Assembly (NCBI GenBank): GCA_024704175.1
Contig: CP085629.1
Coordinates: 1,178,001-1,242,000, forward strand
Source: Paenibacillus sp. P25
GTDB lineage: Bacteria; Bacillota; Bacilli; Paenibacillales; NBRC-103111
Length of the DNA stretch: 64,000 nt
Direction of reading: 5' to 3'
Made by a program: the position numbers and the translations under genes. Shown here one piece after another: positions 28,575 to 39,184 of this stretch. The notes beneath the pieces are model-generated. The model was not told where the DNA came from, did no database searches, and saw only the letters and a list, made by a program, of their open reading frames with translations. How positions within the stretch are numbered: the stretch's first letter is position 1; the number at the start of each line of letters is the position of its first letter.

Positions 28575-29177
28575 ATGCTGCAGCTTGAGAAAATCGTCCG
28601 GTTTCACAAGGCGCTCGCCGATCCGACACGGCTGAGGATGCTGACATTACTGTCCAAGGGAGAAATGAACGGCCAGGTGCTGGCGGAAGAGCTGGGGCTG
28701 TCGGCGGCTACGGTAACGCACCACGCCATGAAGCTGCGCGAAGCGGCGCTCATTCATGAAAGACGGGAGAAGAACGTGATCTTTTTCTCACTGAACGTAT
28801 ACTTTCTGAAGCAGCACTCGCAAGCGGCGCTCGATATGATCTTGAAAGGAGCTGAACGGGACGTGACGGAAACAAGTTCGGATCATGCGAAATGGAAGGA
28901 AGCGGTCATCAAGAACTTTTTTACCAAAGACGGCAGGCTTAAGCGGATTCCGGCGCAATATAAGAAGAAGCTGGTTGTGCTTGAGCAGATGGCGGCCGGA
29001 CTGGAAAAGGGAAGGGCCTATACGGAAAAGGAAATCAATGAATATATCAGCGGCTACCATGAAGATTTCGCCACCCTCCGCAGAGAATTCATCATGCATC
29101 ACTACATGTATCGCGAACAGGACATTTATGAGTTAAATCCGCCGGACCTGTGGACCCGGTGGGAGGAAGTACGTTGA
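28575..29177 (+). CDS. ArsR-type HTH regulator with C-terminal DUF2087 domain
   Basis: 200 residues. N-terminal winged helix (FHKALADPTRLRMLTLLSKG; recognition helix around LGLSAATVTHHAMKLRE) and a C-terminal part from about residue 105 (FFTKDGRLKRIPAQYKKKL ... YTEKEINEYI) that matches the DUF2087 domain. No metal-binding cysteine pair like that of true ArsR is present, so the signal is unknown. The tandem 16-bp repeats across its promoter point to self-regulation. Ends at a shared hairpin. Confidence 0.88.
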   Translation: MLQLEKIVRFHKALADPTRLRMLTLLSKGEMNGQVLAEELGLSAATVTHHAMKLREAALIHERREKNVIFFSLNVYFLKQHSQAALDMILKGAERDVTETSSDHAKWKEAVIKNFFTKDGRLKRIPAQYKKKLVVLEQMAAGLEKGRAYTEKEINEYISGYHEDFATLRREFIMHHYMYREQDIYELNPPDLWTRWEEVR

Positions 29178-29198
29178 ACTATAGCTATGCGGCACGAA

Positions 29199-29249
29199 GA
29201 AAAAGGGCGCCTTGCGCAGAGATCATTCTGCTTGGGGCGACCCTTTTGT
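29199..29249. terminator. Bidirectional terminator
   Basis: AAAAAGGGCGCC pairs with GGCGACCCTTTT through an inner stem (CAGA/TCTG); A and T runs allow both the arsR-type gene and the converging PIN-like gene to end here. Confidence 0.8.
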
Positions 29250-29250
29250 G

Positions 29251-29718
29251 TCACCATATGCTCGGCATGACTTTAATCTCGCGATCCAGCTTGGGCAGGA
29301 AGCCGTAGCTCGGGTTAAACGTAAAGATGCGCTTGATCTGGTAAGACAGCATGACCACGGCGGTCATCGCCTCGCTGAGCGAGAACTGGTAATTCGGAAA
29401 ATCCAGAATCAGCCTCTTCGACTCCTGCTCAAGCTCGGGGCGGCCGGAAATAATGGTCAGAACCCCTTGCTGCACAGCCTTATCCATCGTGTTGAGGAAG
29501 ATTTGCGCATCGGCATAGTCAAAGTGATTGCGCGACCATTGATGCGTATCGAATAACACGTAATTCGTCGTGACCAGTTTCCGGTCCAAATCATCCAAGT
29601 CGTAGAATAGCGCTCTCGCTTTCAAATAATACGGGTCGTCCGGATTCATAAACGCAGCGAGCGCCGTTTGCTCGAGAAAGACGGCCTGTGAATATTGAAT
29701 CTCCTCATGAATCTGCAT
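29251..29718 (-). CDS. PIN-like domain protein, possible toxin
   Basis: 155 residues with the layout of PIN ribonucleases: FLEQTALAAFM (usually D-T/S), VTTNYVLFDTHQW, FSLSEAMTAVVML (usually S-x-x-D-A) and IFTFNPSYGF (usually T-x-D-x-x-F). The expected acids are Glu16, Asp57, Glu116 and Asn135, so two are conservative swaps and one is lost. ATG 29718 has GAGGAGGG nine bases upstream and overlaps the RHH gene by 14 bases. The pairing suggests a toxin-antitoxin module, but activity is doubtful without the usual aspartates. Confidence 0.62.
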   Translation of the reverse strand: MQIHEEIQYSQAVFLEQTALAAFMNPDDPYYLKARALFYDLDDLDRKLVTTNYVLFDTHQWSRNHFDYADAQIFLNTMDKAVQQGVLTIISGRPELEQESKRLILDFPNYQFSLSEAMTAVVMLSYQIKRIFTFNPSYGFLPKLDREIKVMPSIW

Positions 29719-30046
29719 GAAACCGGCCCTCCTCATCGAGATTTTTTCCGCTGCGTTTGGTCAATGCGTCAAGCTGCAGCAAAGGATTTTTCTCACGCTG
29801 CTCCAGGGTCGCTTGAAACATCGATTCCTGCGGTCTTACGCTGGCATACTGTTCGATCATATAGTGGACCACCGCGCTTACCGTCGTCCCCTGCGCCTCG
29901 GCCATCCGCTTGCAAATGGCATAGCTGGAGGGCTCAAGCTCCACCACGCTGGTTTCCTCTTCACCCTCTTCGGAAGTGATGAGCTGCGAAGCGGCGCTCT
30001 TCCATTTTTTCAATTGGCTCTGAAGTATTTGTCTTGAGTCGCTCAC
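29705..30046 (-). CDS. Ribbon-helix-helix protein, possible antitoxin
   Basis: About 113 residues. The centre, SVVELEPSSYAICKRMAEAQ then TTVSAVVHYMIEQY, has the strand-helix-helix order of RHH DNA-binding antitoxins; flanking parts are charged. GTG 30046 lies 10 bases after AGGAAGG; a GTG at 30055 is too close to it. It is directly upstream of and overlaps the PIN-like gene, so the two are co-translated. Confidence 0.65.
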   Translation of the reverse strand: MSDSRQILQSQLKKWKSAASQLITSEEGEEETSVVELEPSSYAICKRMAEAQGTTVSAVVHYMIEQYASVRPQESMFQATLEQREKNPLLQLDALTKRSGKNLDEEGRFHADS

Positions 30047-30279
30047 GGGTTTCACACCTTCCTAACCGTTAGTTGACGTTCTCAAAGCAAATCGCCTTTC
30101 TATAGGCTTCGACAGTGTTTGCCATTTTAAGGGGCATTTTGTCGCTTGATGAAAGGGTTCACGGAACGGTAACAATTTTTTAAACATCCGAACATGCCCT
30201 CCAAACAAAATGATCATGATTATGAGCTAAAGTGATGGAGAACGGAATAATTGAGGGATTTGGAAAGGAGAATTTGGGC

Positions 30280-30884
30280 ATGGAGAAAATGATTACAAAT
30301 CAAAATTTGAAAAAATGGGGCGTCGGCTTGCTTGGCGGGGCACTCATCCTGGGAATGCTGGCGGGCTGCTCGAGCGGGGGAGCAGTACTCCCAGCAGCAC
30401 TTCTCCAAGCGGAAGCGAAAAATCGTCTTCTACGGGAAGCGATTCGAAAGTTGGCGGCAGCAGCGATTCCGGCGACTCCACAGGCTCCACTTCCACGGGC
30501 TCCGGCAGCAGTACAAGCGGCGGCGGCTCCTCATCGTCCACAGACAAGAGCGGCGGCGGCAGCTCCACCGGTTCTTCCGGAGCGGGAACGGGCGCCTCGG
30601 GAGCTTCGTCTACCGGCAGCAGCACGGGTACCTCGGGCGGTTCCTCGACCAGCGTGAGCGGCTCCGGCTCGGTGAGCGGCTCATCCTCCAGCGGCAACGG
30701 CTCGACATCCCCGGGTGGATCGTCCTCCGGCAGTACCTCGGGCGGTTCCACTTCCGGCGGTTCGACTTCGGATTCTTCGGCCAAGTCTTCGGGAAGCACT
30801 GCGGATTCGGGCTCGTCCGCCGCTAAAGATCAAAGCACCGGCGCTTCCGGCGGGTCGGTGACGGAGCCTCCGAAAGCGAAGTAA
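30280..30884 (+). CDS. Ser/Gly/Thr-rich lipoprotein (one frame break)
   Basis: Signal peptide with lipobox MLAGC (Cys27 from MEKMITNQNL), then about 165 residues made almost only of Ser, Gly, Thr, with Lys, Asp and Ala, ending VTEPPKAK. The break is in the G run 30376-30380, one G short. AAAGGAG lies 9 bases before ATG 30280. No domain is seen; such tails act as flexible spacers at the membrane-wall boundary. Function unknown. Confidence 0.72.
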
Positions 30885-30895
30885 AACCGCAGATG

Positions 30896-30944
30896 AAGAG
30901 GCCTTCTTCTTCCTAAAATACAGGAAGGGCTGGCTTCTTTTTCA
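30896..30944 (+). terminator. Probable terminator of the lipoprotein gene
   Basis: AGAGGCC ... TTCTTCCT pairs with AGGAAG ... GGCTTCT, followed by TTTTTC; the stem has internal mismatches. Confidence 0.5.
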
Positions 30945-31023
30945 TGTTTGCCCCCGCAAATCCCCGTTTAAGAAAGAACAGTATAGAGGGCAGGAAAAAT
31001 AGAAAAGGGGTGCGTCTAGCCTA

Positions 31024-31719
31024 ATGAGTCCTTGGAAGGTGCTTGTGGCCGACGATGATCCGAACGTCCGCGAGATTATCCGGCTGTATTTCGAAAAGCA
31101 GCATATCCAAATGATCGAAGCGCAGGATGGGGAAGAGGCGCTGGAGCTGGCTGAGAAGGAGTCGCCCGATATTGTCATTCTTGATGTCATGATGCCGAAG
31201 ATGGACGGCTACGAAGCCTGCCGTGAAATTTTAAAACGATACGATATCCCGATTATTATGCTTACCGCCAAAAACGAAGAATTCGACCGCGTACTCGGGC
31301 TGGAGCTGGGGGCGGACGATTATATGACCAAGCCTTTCAGTCCGAGGGAGCTGGTCGCCCGCATCAAGGCGATTCTCCGGCGGATGCAGCGCTCCAAGTC
31401 CGCCGAAGGCGAACTGCAGGCCGTCTATGAATTCGAGGGACTGTCCATTCTGCCCGACCGCCGGGAAGTGATCGCCGGAGACGAGAAAATATCGCTGCGG
31501 CCCAAGGAATTCGACGTGCTTCTGCATCTGGCCAAGTCGCCGGGGACGGTTTTTACCCGCGAACAGCCGCTGGAGCATGTCTGGGGCTATGATTTTATCG
31601 GAGACATCCGCACGGTCGATGTGCATATCAAGAAACTGCGCGAGAAGTTAGGCTCTTACCGGAACGATTGCATTCAAACCGTCTGGGGCGTCGGATATAA
31701 ATTCGGTGTGGAATCATGA
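31024..31719 (+). CDS. OmpR/PhoB-family response regulator
   Basis: 231 residues: receiver domain with acidic pair in VLVADDDPNVRE, phosphorylated aspartate in IVILDVMMPKMDG (Asp54), Thr in IIMLTAKNE and Lys in DDYMTKPFSPRE; winged-helix output domain with LRPKEFDVLLHLAKSPG and TVWGVGYKF. Its TGA overlaps the kinase ATG by four bases, so the two form one two-component system. The signal cannot be deduced. Confidence 0.95.
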   Translation: MSPWKVLVADDDPNVREIIRLYFEKQHIQMIEAQDGEEALELAEKESPDIVILDVMMPKMDGYEACREILKRYDIPIIMLTAKNEEFDRVLGLELGADDYMTKPFSPRELVARIKAILRRMQRSKSAEGELQAVYEFEGLSILPDRREVIAGDEKISLRPKEFDVLLHLAKSPGTVFTREQPLEHVWGYDFIGDIRTVDVHIKKLREKLGSYRNDCIQTVWGVGYKFGVES

Positions 31720-33158
31720 TTTTCGGCATCCGTACCAGCATTTTCCGGCGAATCCTGTTCAGCGACCTGTTTACGGTACTGCTTGGACTTGGGGTAGTCG
31801 GGCTTACGATGTCCTTTTGGGTCCAAGATTATATCGTGCATTCCAAACAGGACGAGATGCTGCGCAAGGCCAAACGGGTGAACCTGTCCCTGCAAACGCT
31901 GGAGGCGCAGGACAGCCGCTTCAAGGACCTGCTGGTTTTCTTCGACCAGTCCTTCGATACGCGGATTTGGGTATTCGATACGGAAGGCCGGATCGTGGCC
32001 ACTTCGAGCAAAGACGAGGTGTATGTAGGGAAATCGGTCGATGCCTCCATCGTTAAAAAAGTCACCAAAGGCGAGGATGCGCTGTTCAATCTGCATTTTG
32101 AGGGATTGAAGGAATCGATGCTGTCTGTCGTGGTGCCTTGGGGCAAGGATAACCAGATTTACGGCGGGATTGTGCTGCATGCTCCGATTACGGGCGTCAA
32201 CGATACGGTTAAAAACATCCGGGAAACGATCCTCTGGGTTACCCTGATCGGGGTGCTGCTGTCCATCGCAATCGCGTCCATCCTGTCCTGGTCGATCTCG
32301 CGCCCGCTCCGGCAGATCGATAAGGTGGCCGCCAAAATCGGCATGGGCGACTACAGCCAGCGGATTACTACGCCGTCCAGGGATGAAATCGGCGACCTCG
32401 CGGTCACCATCAACCAGATGGCGGAGAAGCTCGAGCGGATCGATCTGGAGAAAAGAAAGCTGGAGCAGATCCGGCACGATTTTCTCGCCAACGTATCCCA
32501 TGAGCTGCGAACCCCGCTCACCGCGATGCAGGGCTTTCTCGAGGCGCTTCAGGATGGCCTCATCGAGGAGGCCGCACAGCCGAAATATTACGACATCATC
32601 TACAAGGAAACGCTGCATATGAACCGGCTTGTTGACGACATCATGGATCTCATCATGCTGGAGAACAAAGAAATCACGCTCGCCTGCAACCCCGTCCATG
32701 TGGAGCCGCTGCTTCAGCACGTCGCCTTCACACACTCGCCGCAGGCGGAGGAGCGCGGGTCGTCCATCGAGGTGCGGATGGCTTCGGACCCGCTGCCCCA
32801 GGTCTATGCGGATTATGACCGGCTGCATCAGATCCTGAATAATCTCGTTAGAAACGCCGTCAAGTTTACGGAGAACGGAACCATTACGCTGGAAGCGGAG
32901 CCGGAGGAGCGTTTTGTCCGCTTAACCGTTGCCGATACGGGGATCGGTATTGCCTCCGAGGATCAGGAAATGATCTGGGAACGGTTCTTCAAGGTCGACC
33001 GAGGCCGGTCCAAGAACAACAGAGGGACCGGTCTCGGACTTGCCATCGTCCGGGAGCTGGTGGAGCTGCATGGCGGGAAAATTAACGTCCGCAGCGAAAT
33101 CGGCAAAGGAACCGTATTCGAGGTATGGATTCCGAGAATCGACAGCATCAAGAAATAA
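31716..33158 (+). CDS. Membrane sensor histidine kinase
   Basis: 480 residues: N-terminal span, extracytoplasmic sensing region of about 140 residues, second span near residue 170, HAMP linker, HisKA with the phosphorylated histidine in FLANVSHELRTPLTAMQG, and HATPase with N box ILNNLVRNAVKFTENG, G1 VADTGIGI and G2 RGTGLGLAIV. Partner of the upstream response regulator. The mreB-like gene follows after 29 bases on the same strand. Confidence 0.95.
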   Translation: MIFGIRTSIFRRILFSDLFTVLLGLGVVGLTMSFWVQDYIVHSKQDEMLRKAKRVNLSLQTLEAQDSRFKDLLVFFDQSFDTRIWVFDTEGRIVATSSKDEVYVGKSVDASIVKKVTKGEDALFNLHFEGLKESMLSVVVPWGKDNQIYGGIVLHAPITGVNDTVKNIRETILWVTLIGVLLSIAIASILSWSISRPLRQIDKVAAKIGMGDYSQRITTPSRDEIGDLAVTINQMAEKLERIDLEKRKLEQIRHDFLANVSHELRTPLTAMQGFLEALQDGLIEEAAQPKYYDIIYKETLHMNRLVDDIMDLIMLENKEITLACNPVHVEPLLQHVAFTHSPQAEERGSSIEVRMASDPLPQVYADYDRLHQILNNLVRNAVKFTENGTITLEAEPEERFVRLTVADTGIGIASEDQEMIWERFFKVDRGRSKNNRGTGLGLAIVRELVELHGGKINVRSEIGKGTVFEVWIPRIDSIKK

Positions 33159-33187
33159 CATCATTTGCAGAGAAAGAAGGGAATCTT

Positions 33188-34281
33188 ATGTTTCAAAGTT
33201 GGGACCAGCTATTCGGAATCGACCTGGGGACATCCAATACGATCATTTACCAGCAGGGCAAAGGCATTGTGCTCCGGGAGCCGTCGGTTGTCGCGATCCG
33301 CATGGATACCGGCGAGATTGAAGCGTTCGGTGCAGAGGCGCAGGCGATGATCGGGCGGACCCCGGGAAATCTGGACATTATTTACCCTCTGCAGGACGGC
33401 GTGATCGCCAACTTCGATGTAACTTCGGCGATGCTGCAGTATTTTATCAAGAAAACGCAGGGGAGACTGCCCTGGTTCCGGAGCTCGCAGGTATACATCT
33501 CCGTTCCCTGCGGCATCACGAATGTTCAGAAGCGGGCCGTTGAGGAAACCGTGGTGCATAAAGGAGCCAAAAAAGCAGTGGCCGTCGAGGAGCCGCTGGC
33601 CGCGGCGCTGGGCGCCGGTCTTCCCGTAGACGAACCGGTCGGGAGCATGGTGCTTGATATCGGCGGGGAACCACCCAGGTCGCGGTCCTGTCGCTCGGCG
33701 GAATCGTCGTAAGCCAAACCGTGAAGCGGGCGGGAATGTCCATCGACCGGGACATTATGGACTACGTGAAGCGGAACTATAATCTGGCAATCGGGGAGCG
33801 GACGGCGGAGGACATCAAGATGAAGATCGGAACCGCCATCCCTTCCGCTGCGCAGGAACAGATGGACATCAAAGGACGCGATCTGCTGGACGGGCTTCCG
33901 CGATCCATTACGATTACCGCCCGGGAAGTCTACGGGGCGCTGGACGATTTCCTGCAGGGAATCGTCGACGCCATCCGGCTGACGCTGGAGCACTGCCCGC
34001 CGGAGCTGGCCGGCGACGTGATGGAGCGGGGCATCCTGCTGTGCGGCGGCGGCTCGCTCCTTCATGGACTCGATCAGCGGCTTCAGGAGGAAACCGGCGT
34101 GCCCGTTTACATAGCGGAAAGCCCACTTGATTGTACGGCGCTTGGCGCCGGGTTGATGGTGGAATACAGCCGCTCAAACGGCCGGACGGGCTCCCGGGCG
34201 ATCCGCCCCGGAGCATCCAAATCCCCCAGAGGTATGCAGGAGCAGGCGGTCGCGGGCGAGCAGGTCCGTAAGGAAGCGTGA
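33188..34281 (+). CDS. MreB/Mbl-family actin-like protein (one frame break)
   Basis: Bacterial actin that guides wall synthesis along the cell side. Phosphate-binding FGIDLGTSNTIIY near the N-terminus, VEEPLAAALGAGLPV, VLDIGGGTTQVAV across the break, and LLCGGGSLLHGLD near the end. The break is in the G run 33665-33668 (one G short). About 364 residues, slightly longer than MreB because of a basic/glutamine tail. It is not in the mreBCD context, so a paralogue (Mbl or MreBH type) is likely; it may share transcription with the two-component genes. Confidence 0.88.
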
Positions 34282-34310
34282 TTCACAGCGTATCCGTTTT
34301 GTGATAAGAT
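34282..34310 (+). promoter_or_regulatory. Promoter of the marR-type gene
   Basis: TTCACA and TAAGAT separated by 17 bases, directly after the mreB-type stop codon. Confidence 0.55.
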
Positions 34311-34352
34311 GAATAGAAAATCTACGGAAAATCACTGCGACGGAGGTACCGG

Positions 34353-34835
34353 ATGAGTCAAGAAACCGTATCAGATTCCCAGCACGCCAGTTACGGTTCC
34401 CATATCAGTTCCCTGCTGCGGAGGTTGTCGAAGCTGTACGGAGCCCTGCTGGCAAAAGATTTAAAATCGGTCGGACTAACTCCGCCGCAGATGATGGTAC
34501 TCCGGCAGGTCTATACGGAACCGAAGACATTGGGCTCGATCTCACAGGCGGTTCAGCTGTCCAACAGCACCTGTTCGGGCATATTGGACAGGCTGGAGCG
34601 GGACGGCTACATCGAAAGAGTAAGAGACGATAACGACCGGAGAATCATCTGGATCCGCAAGACGGATAAGCTGACCGATCTGACGAATAAATTTTCACTG
34701 TTTCAGGAAAGCTTCTACGACCACGTATTTGACGACTTGAGCGAAGCGGAGATGGACAACATCGTCCGGTCGCTGGACATCCTGATTACACATTTGGAAT
34801 CGAAAATCGAAGACGAAACGCCGAGGTCCTGGTGA
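34353..34835 (+). CDS. MarR-family regulator
   Basis: 160 residues. Winged helix with LGSISQAVQLSNSTCSGILD (recognition helix) and the wing DGYIERVRDDNDRRIIWI. GGAGGT precedes the ATG. The stop codon lies in the loop of its own terminator. Its target is unknown; the secreted repeat protein downstream has its own transcription signals beyond the terminator. Confidence 0.92.
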   Translation: MSQETVSDSQHASYGSHISSLLRRLSKLYGALLAKDLKSVGLTPPQMMVLRQVYTEPKTLGSISQAVQLSNSTCSGILDRLERDGYIERVRDDNDRRIIWIRKTDKLTDLTNKFSLFQESFYDHVFDDLSEAEMDNIVRSLDILITHLESKIEDETPRSW

Positions 34836-34855
34836 GGACCCCGGCGTTTTTTTTT
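34817..34855 (+). terminator. Rho-independent terminator of the marR-type gene
   Basis: AACGCCGAGGTCCT (34817-34830) and AGGACCCCGGCGTT (34835-34848) around GGTG, then nine T. It contains the gene's last codons and stop. Confidence 0.93.
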
Positions 34856-34996
34856 AGGACATCTTTTCCATTTGTTCATATTTTGTTCACGATTGAAGCG
34901 CCAACCCCGATTATCAAACGAGGAAAAACGTGGTATATTTCCTTTAGTAATAAATATTTCTCACGCGAAATACTTAGAGAGAAAGGGAGAAACCAT

Positions 34997-36376
34997 ATGA
35001 ACAGAACAACCAAGCTTTACAAGAAATCCTCCATGCAAAAGAAAATGATCGCCGGCGGCCTGGCTTGCACGCTGCTCCTCGGCGGTGCGATTCCATCCGC
35101 CTTCGCGGCGGAGACGAATGCCGTTCCGGCGAAGGAATCCGCAGCCTCGGCCGCTGCTCAGCAGAATGACGCTTTGGTACCAATCCTGAACAACCGACTG
35201 CAGAATATTTTATCCGATGTGGCCATGTTCGCGGATAAAGAAACCGTCGACGTGGAGGATGAGCTGAGCCGCGGTTATACGCTGGTGCAGTCCTCGGGCC
35301 TGACGGCATCGGACCTGCTGGACCGGCTGTCCAATTCCTTGAACGAAGATATCGATAACAAGCTCGGCGGCACTCTGTCGAACGACGAACTGACTAAGCT
35401 GAAGTCCGCCGGCCGTTCTCAGCTGATGACCGTCATCAATACGTCCGGCTACCGGTATGTGAAAGGCGATACCGCTTTTAACGCCGATGCGATTATTCAA
35501 AAAGCCATCGGCCGGCTCGCTTCGGATGCTGCATTCTTCGGCAATAAGGACGTCTCCGACGTGCTGTCGGACCTGAGCCAGGGGCGCAATTTGGTGCAGG
35601 CTTCCGGCCTCACGGCATCCGAACTGCTCGGGGATATTCTGAATAACGTGAATCAAGAGCTGACGGTAGCGGCCGCGAACGCCAATGCTTCCCAGGATGC
35701 GCTGTCCAAGGCGAAAAGCGATGCAGCCGCCAAAATCAGCGCGGTTCTCCAGGGTGGAAGCCTTGCGCCGTCCGGGAGTGCGGCCACGGATTTGAACAAG
35801 ATCGTCGCAGGGCGCCTGGCACGCATCATTGACGATGCGGCGAGCCTCGCCGGCGCGGATGTCAGCGATGTGATCGGACGTCTCGATACCGGCGCCAACC
35901 TGATCACGGCTACCGGGCTTTCCGCGGCTGACCTGAAGGAAGGTTTGATTCGTATCGTAAATCAGGATATCGATCTGGTCGCTGCTTCCGGCGGAATCGA
36001 TACCACGGCGGCAGAGGCTGCGAAGCTGGATGCAAGAATGCAGATCAGCGAGCTGGTTACGAAGTCCGGGCTCAGCCGGCAAACCAATAACGACATCGAT
36101 GCTCAGGCTATCATTGACCGCCGTCTCGCCATGCTGGCCGAAGATGTGGCCTTTATCTCCGGAGTCGAGAAAAGCACGGTTCTCGATGCGGTGGAAAAAG
36201 GCAAAACGCTGCAGCAGGCTTCCGGCATGACCGGTCCGGATCTGCTGGACCGTTTGTCCGAGCTGGCGGCCCAGGATATCGATACGGCGGCTTCCGGCAA
36301 GAACGTTTCCGCGGATAAGCTGGCGGAATGGAAAGCCGTTGCGCGGCAGCAGATTGCCGCGAAGCTCTTTCGATAA
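34997..36376 (+). CDS. Secreted protein of four 103-residue repeats, unknown function
   Basis: 459 residues, not a family I recognise. A signal peptide ends at about residue 37 (IPSAFA/AET). The rest is four diverged repeats of exactly 103 residues: the marker glycine of SSGLTASDLLDRL, ASGLTASELLGDI, ATGLSAADLKEGL and ASGMTGPDLLDRL is at 101, 204, 307 and 410. Each unit starts with a helix like RLASDAAFFGNKDVSDVL, then L-x-x-G-x-x-L, the marker, a helix ending in N/Q-x-D/E and a final R/K-Q-I helix. Mostly alpha-helical and acidic. AAAGGGAGA precedes the ATG. Confidence 0.85.
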   Translation: MNRTTKLYKKSSMQKKMIAGGLACTLLLGGAIPSAFAAETNAVPAKESAASAAAQQNDALVPILNNRLQNILSDVAMFADKETVDVEDELSRGYTLVQSSGLTASDLLDRLSNSLNEDIDNKLGGTLSNDELTKLKSAGRSQLMTVINTSGYRYVKGDTAFNADAIIQKAIGRLASDAAFFGNKDVSDVLSDLSQGRNLVQASGLTASELLGDILNNVNQELTVAAANANASQDALSKAKSDAAAKISAVLQGGSLAPSGSAATDLNKIVAGRLARIIDDAASLAGADVSDVIGRLDTGANLITATGLSAADLKEGLIRIVNQDIDLVAASGGIDTTAAEAAKLDARMQISELVTKSGLSRQTNNDIDAQAIIDRRLAMLAEDVAFISGVEKSTVLDAVEKGKTLQQASGMTGPDLLDRLSELAAQDIDTAASGKNVSADKLAEWKAVARQQIAAKLFR

Positions 36377-36391
36377 TTAAGCTTTAAGCTC

Positions 36392-36427
36392 AAGGACGCA
36401 GTCTCTTTCGGAGGGTTGCGTCCTTTC
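36392..36427 (+). terminator. Terminator of the repeat-protein gene
   Basis: AAGGACGCA (36392-36400) and TGCGTCCTT (36417-36425) around a 16-base loop, with only a short T tract. Confidence 0.7.
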
Positions 36428-36509
36428 CGCATTTGACAGCGAACCCTCCGTCAGGCATGATGAAAGGAAGGGCGGCGGCCCTGTCATTTTAGCTAAAGGA
36501 ATGAGCCGA

Positions 36510-36752
36510 ATGGTCCGGGAAGTTCTTCGGGGCGGTGTTCTCTTTTACCGGAAATTCATATCGCCTCTCAAGCCGCCGACCTGCCGCTTTTATCCGACCT
36601 GCTCCGCTTATGCGCTCGAAGCACTCGAGAAGCATGGCGCCGCACGCGGCTCCTGGCTCGCGGTCAAACGGATTTGCAAATGCCATCCGTTTCATCCCGG
36701 CGGGCTGGACCCTGTACCGCCGTCCGAACGGAACGGGGAGGCGGGCGGCTAA
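36510..36752 (+). CDS. yidD: Membrane protein insertion efficiency factor YidD
   Basis: Short membrane-associated protein of 80 residues that helps YidC/Sec insertion. The family core is complete: [20 protein letters not shown] followed by [18 protein letters not shown], then [20 protein letters not shown] 36510 lies nine bases after AAAGGA; the ATG at 36501 abuts that site. It stands apart from rpmH/yidC here, as often in Bacillales. Confidence 0.95.
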   Translation: MVREVLRGGVLFYRKFISPLKPPTCRFYPTCSAYALEALEKHGAARGSWLAVKRICKCHPFHPGGLDPVPPSERNGEAGG

Positions 36753-36757
36753 CGGGC

Positions 36758-36787
36758 TTGACACGTGCGGGGCATTTTCGATATATT
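36758..36787 (+). promoter_or_regulatory. Promoter of the metG T-box leader
   Basis: TTGACA, 18 bases, TATATT, a few bases after the yidD stop codon. Confidence 0.7.
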
Positions 36788-36799
36788 GAGCTTAATATG

Positions 36800-37095
36800 C
36801 CAGTGAACGGATGAGTACTTGCGCATGAAGTCCTACAGAGAACCGGGGAGCTGAGAGCCGGGGGCGGAAGCGGAAGGAAGATGGTCCGGGAGGATATGAG
36901 GGTGAGCCGTAAGGAGTAAGCCGGTGAGCCTTCATCGTGTATCCAGCGTTAATGGATGGCCGCATGTCGGCCGCTGAGCCTTGTTCCGCTTGCGTTTTGG
37001 TCCTGCTGCAGGATCTTTACGGACGGACATGGGAAGTTGGGTGGTACCGCGTGAGCTCCAAGCTCTCGTCCCAAAGGGATGAGGGCTTTTTGCAT
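36800..37095 (+). ncRNA. T-box leader, probably methionine-specific
   Basis: About 290-base leader with the T-box sequence TGGGTGGTACCGCG at 37038-37051, stem I elements in the AGAGAACCGGGGAGCTGAGAG region, and the terminator AGCTCTCGTCCC-AAA-GGGATGAGGGCT with a T run at 37061-37095. Uncharged tRNA should open the terminator. ATG triplets at 36881 and 36896 are candidate specifier codons, which fits the metG gene downstream. Confidence 0.9.
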
Positions 37096-37120
37096 TCCAT
37101 GCAGCTGCATGAATTTATGA

Positions 37121-39136
<2,016 letters not shown>

Positions 39137-39138
<2 letters not shown>

Positions 39139-39162
39139 GTATTGTTCACGTTAACAATACTT
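39137..39162. promoter_or_regulatory. 26-bp palindrome, probable operator of the second Gfo/Idh gene
   Basis: AAGTATTGTT (39137-39146) and AACAATACTT (39153-39162) with CACGTT between; the ACGT core is also symmetric, so 24 of 26 bases fit. A central CG recalls LacI-family sites. No T run follows, and the ribosome site is 9 bases on, so an operator is more likely than a terminator. Confidence 0.6.
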
Positions 39163-39184
39163 CCTTTCAGGAGGCCATGGACTC

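Noticed and set aside
30344-30799. Pro/Glu/Val-rich minus-strand frame opposite the Ser/Gly lipoprotein
   Set aside because: It is the complement of a low-complexity Ser/Gly coding run and lacks a start region with a ribosome site.
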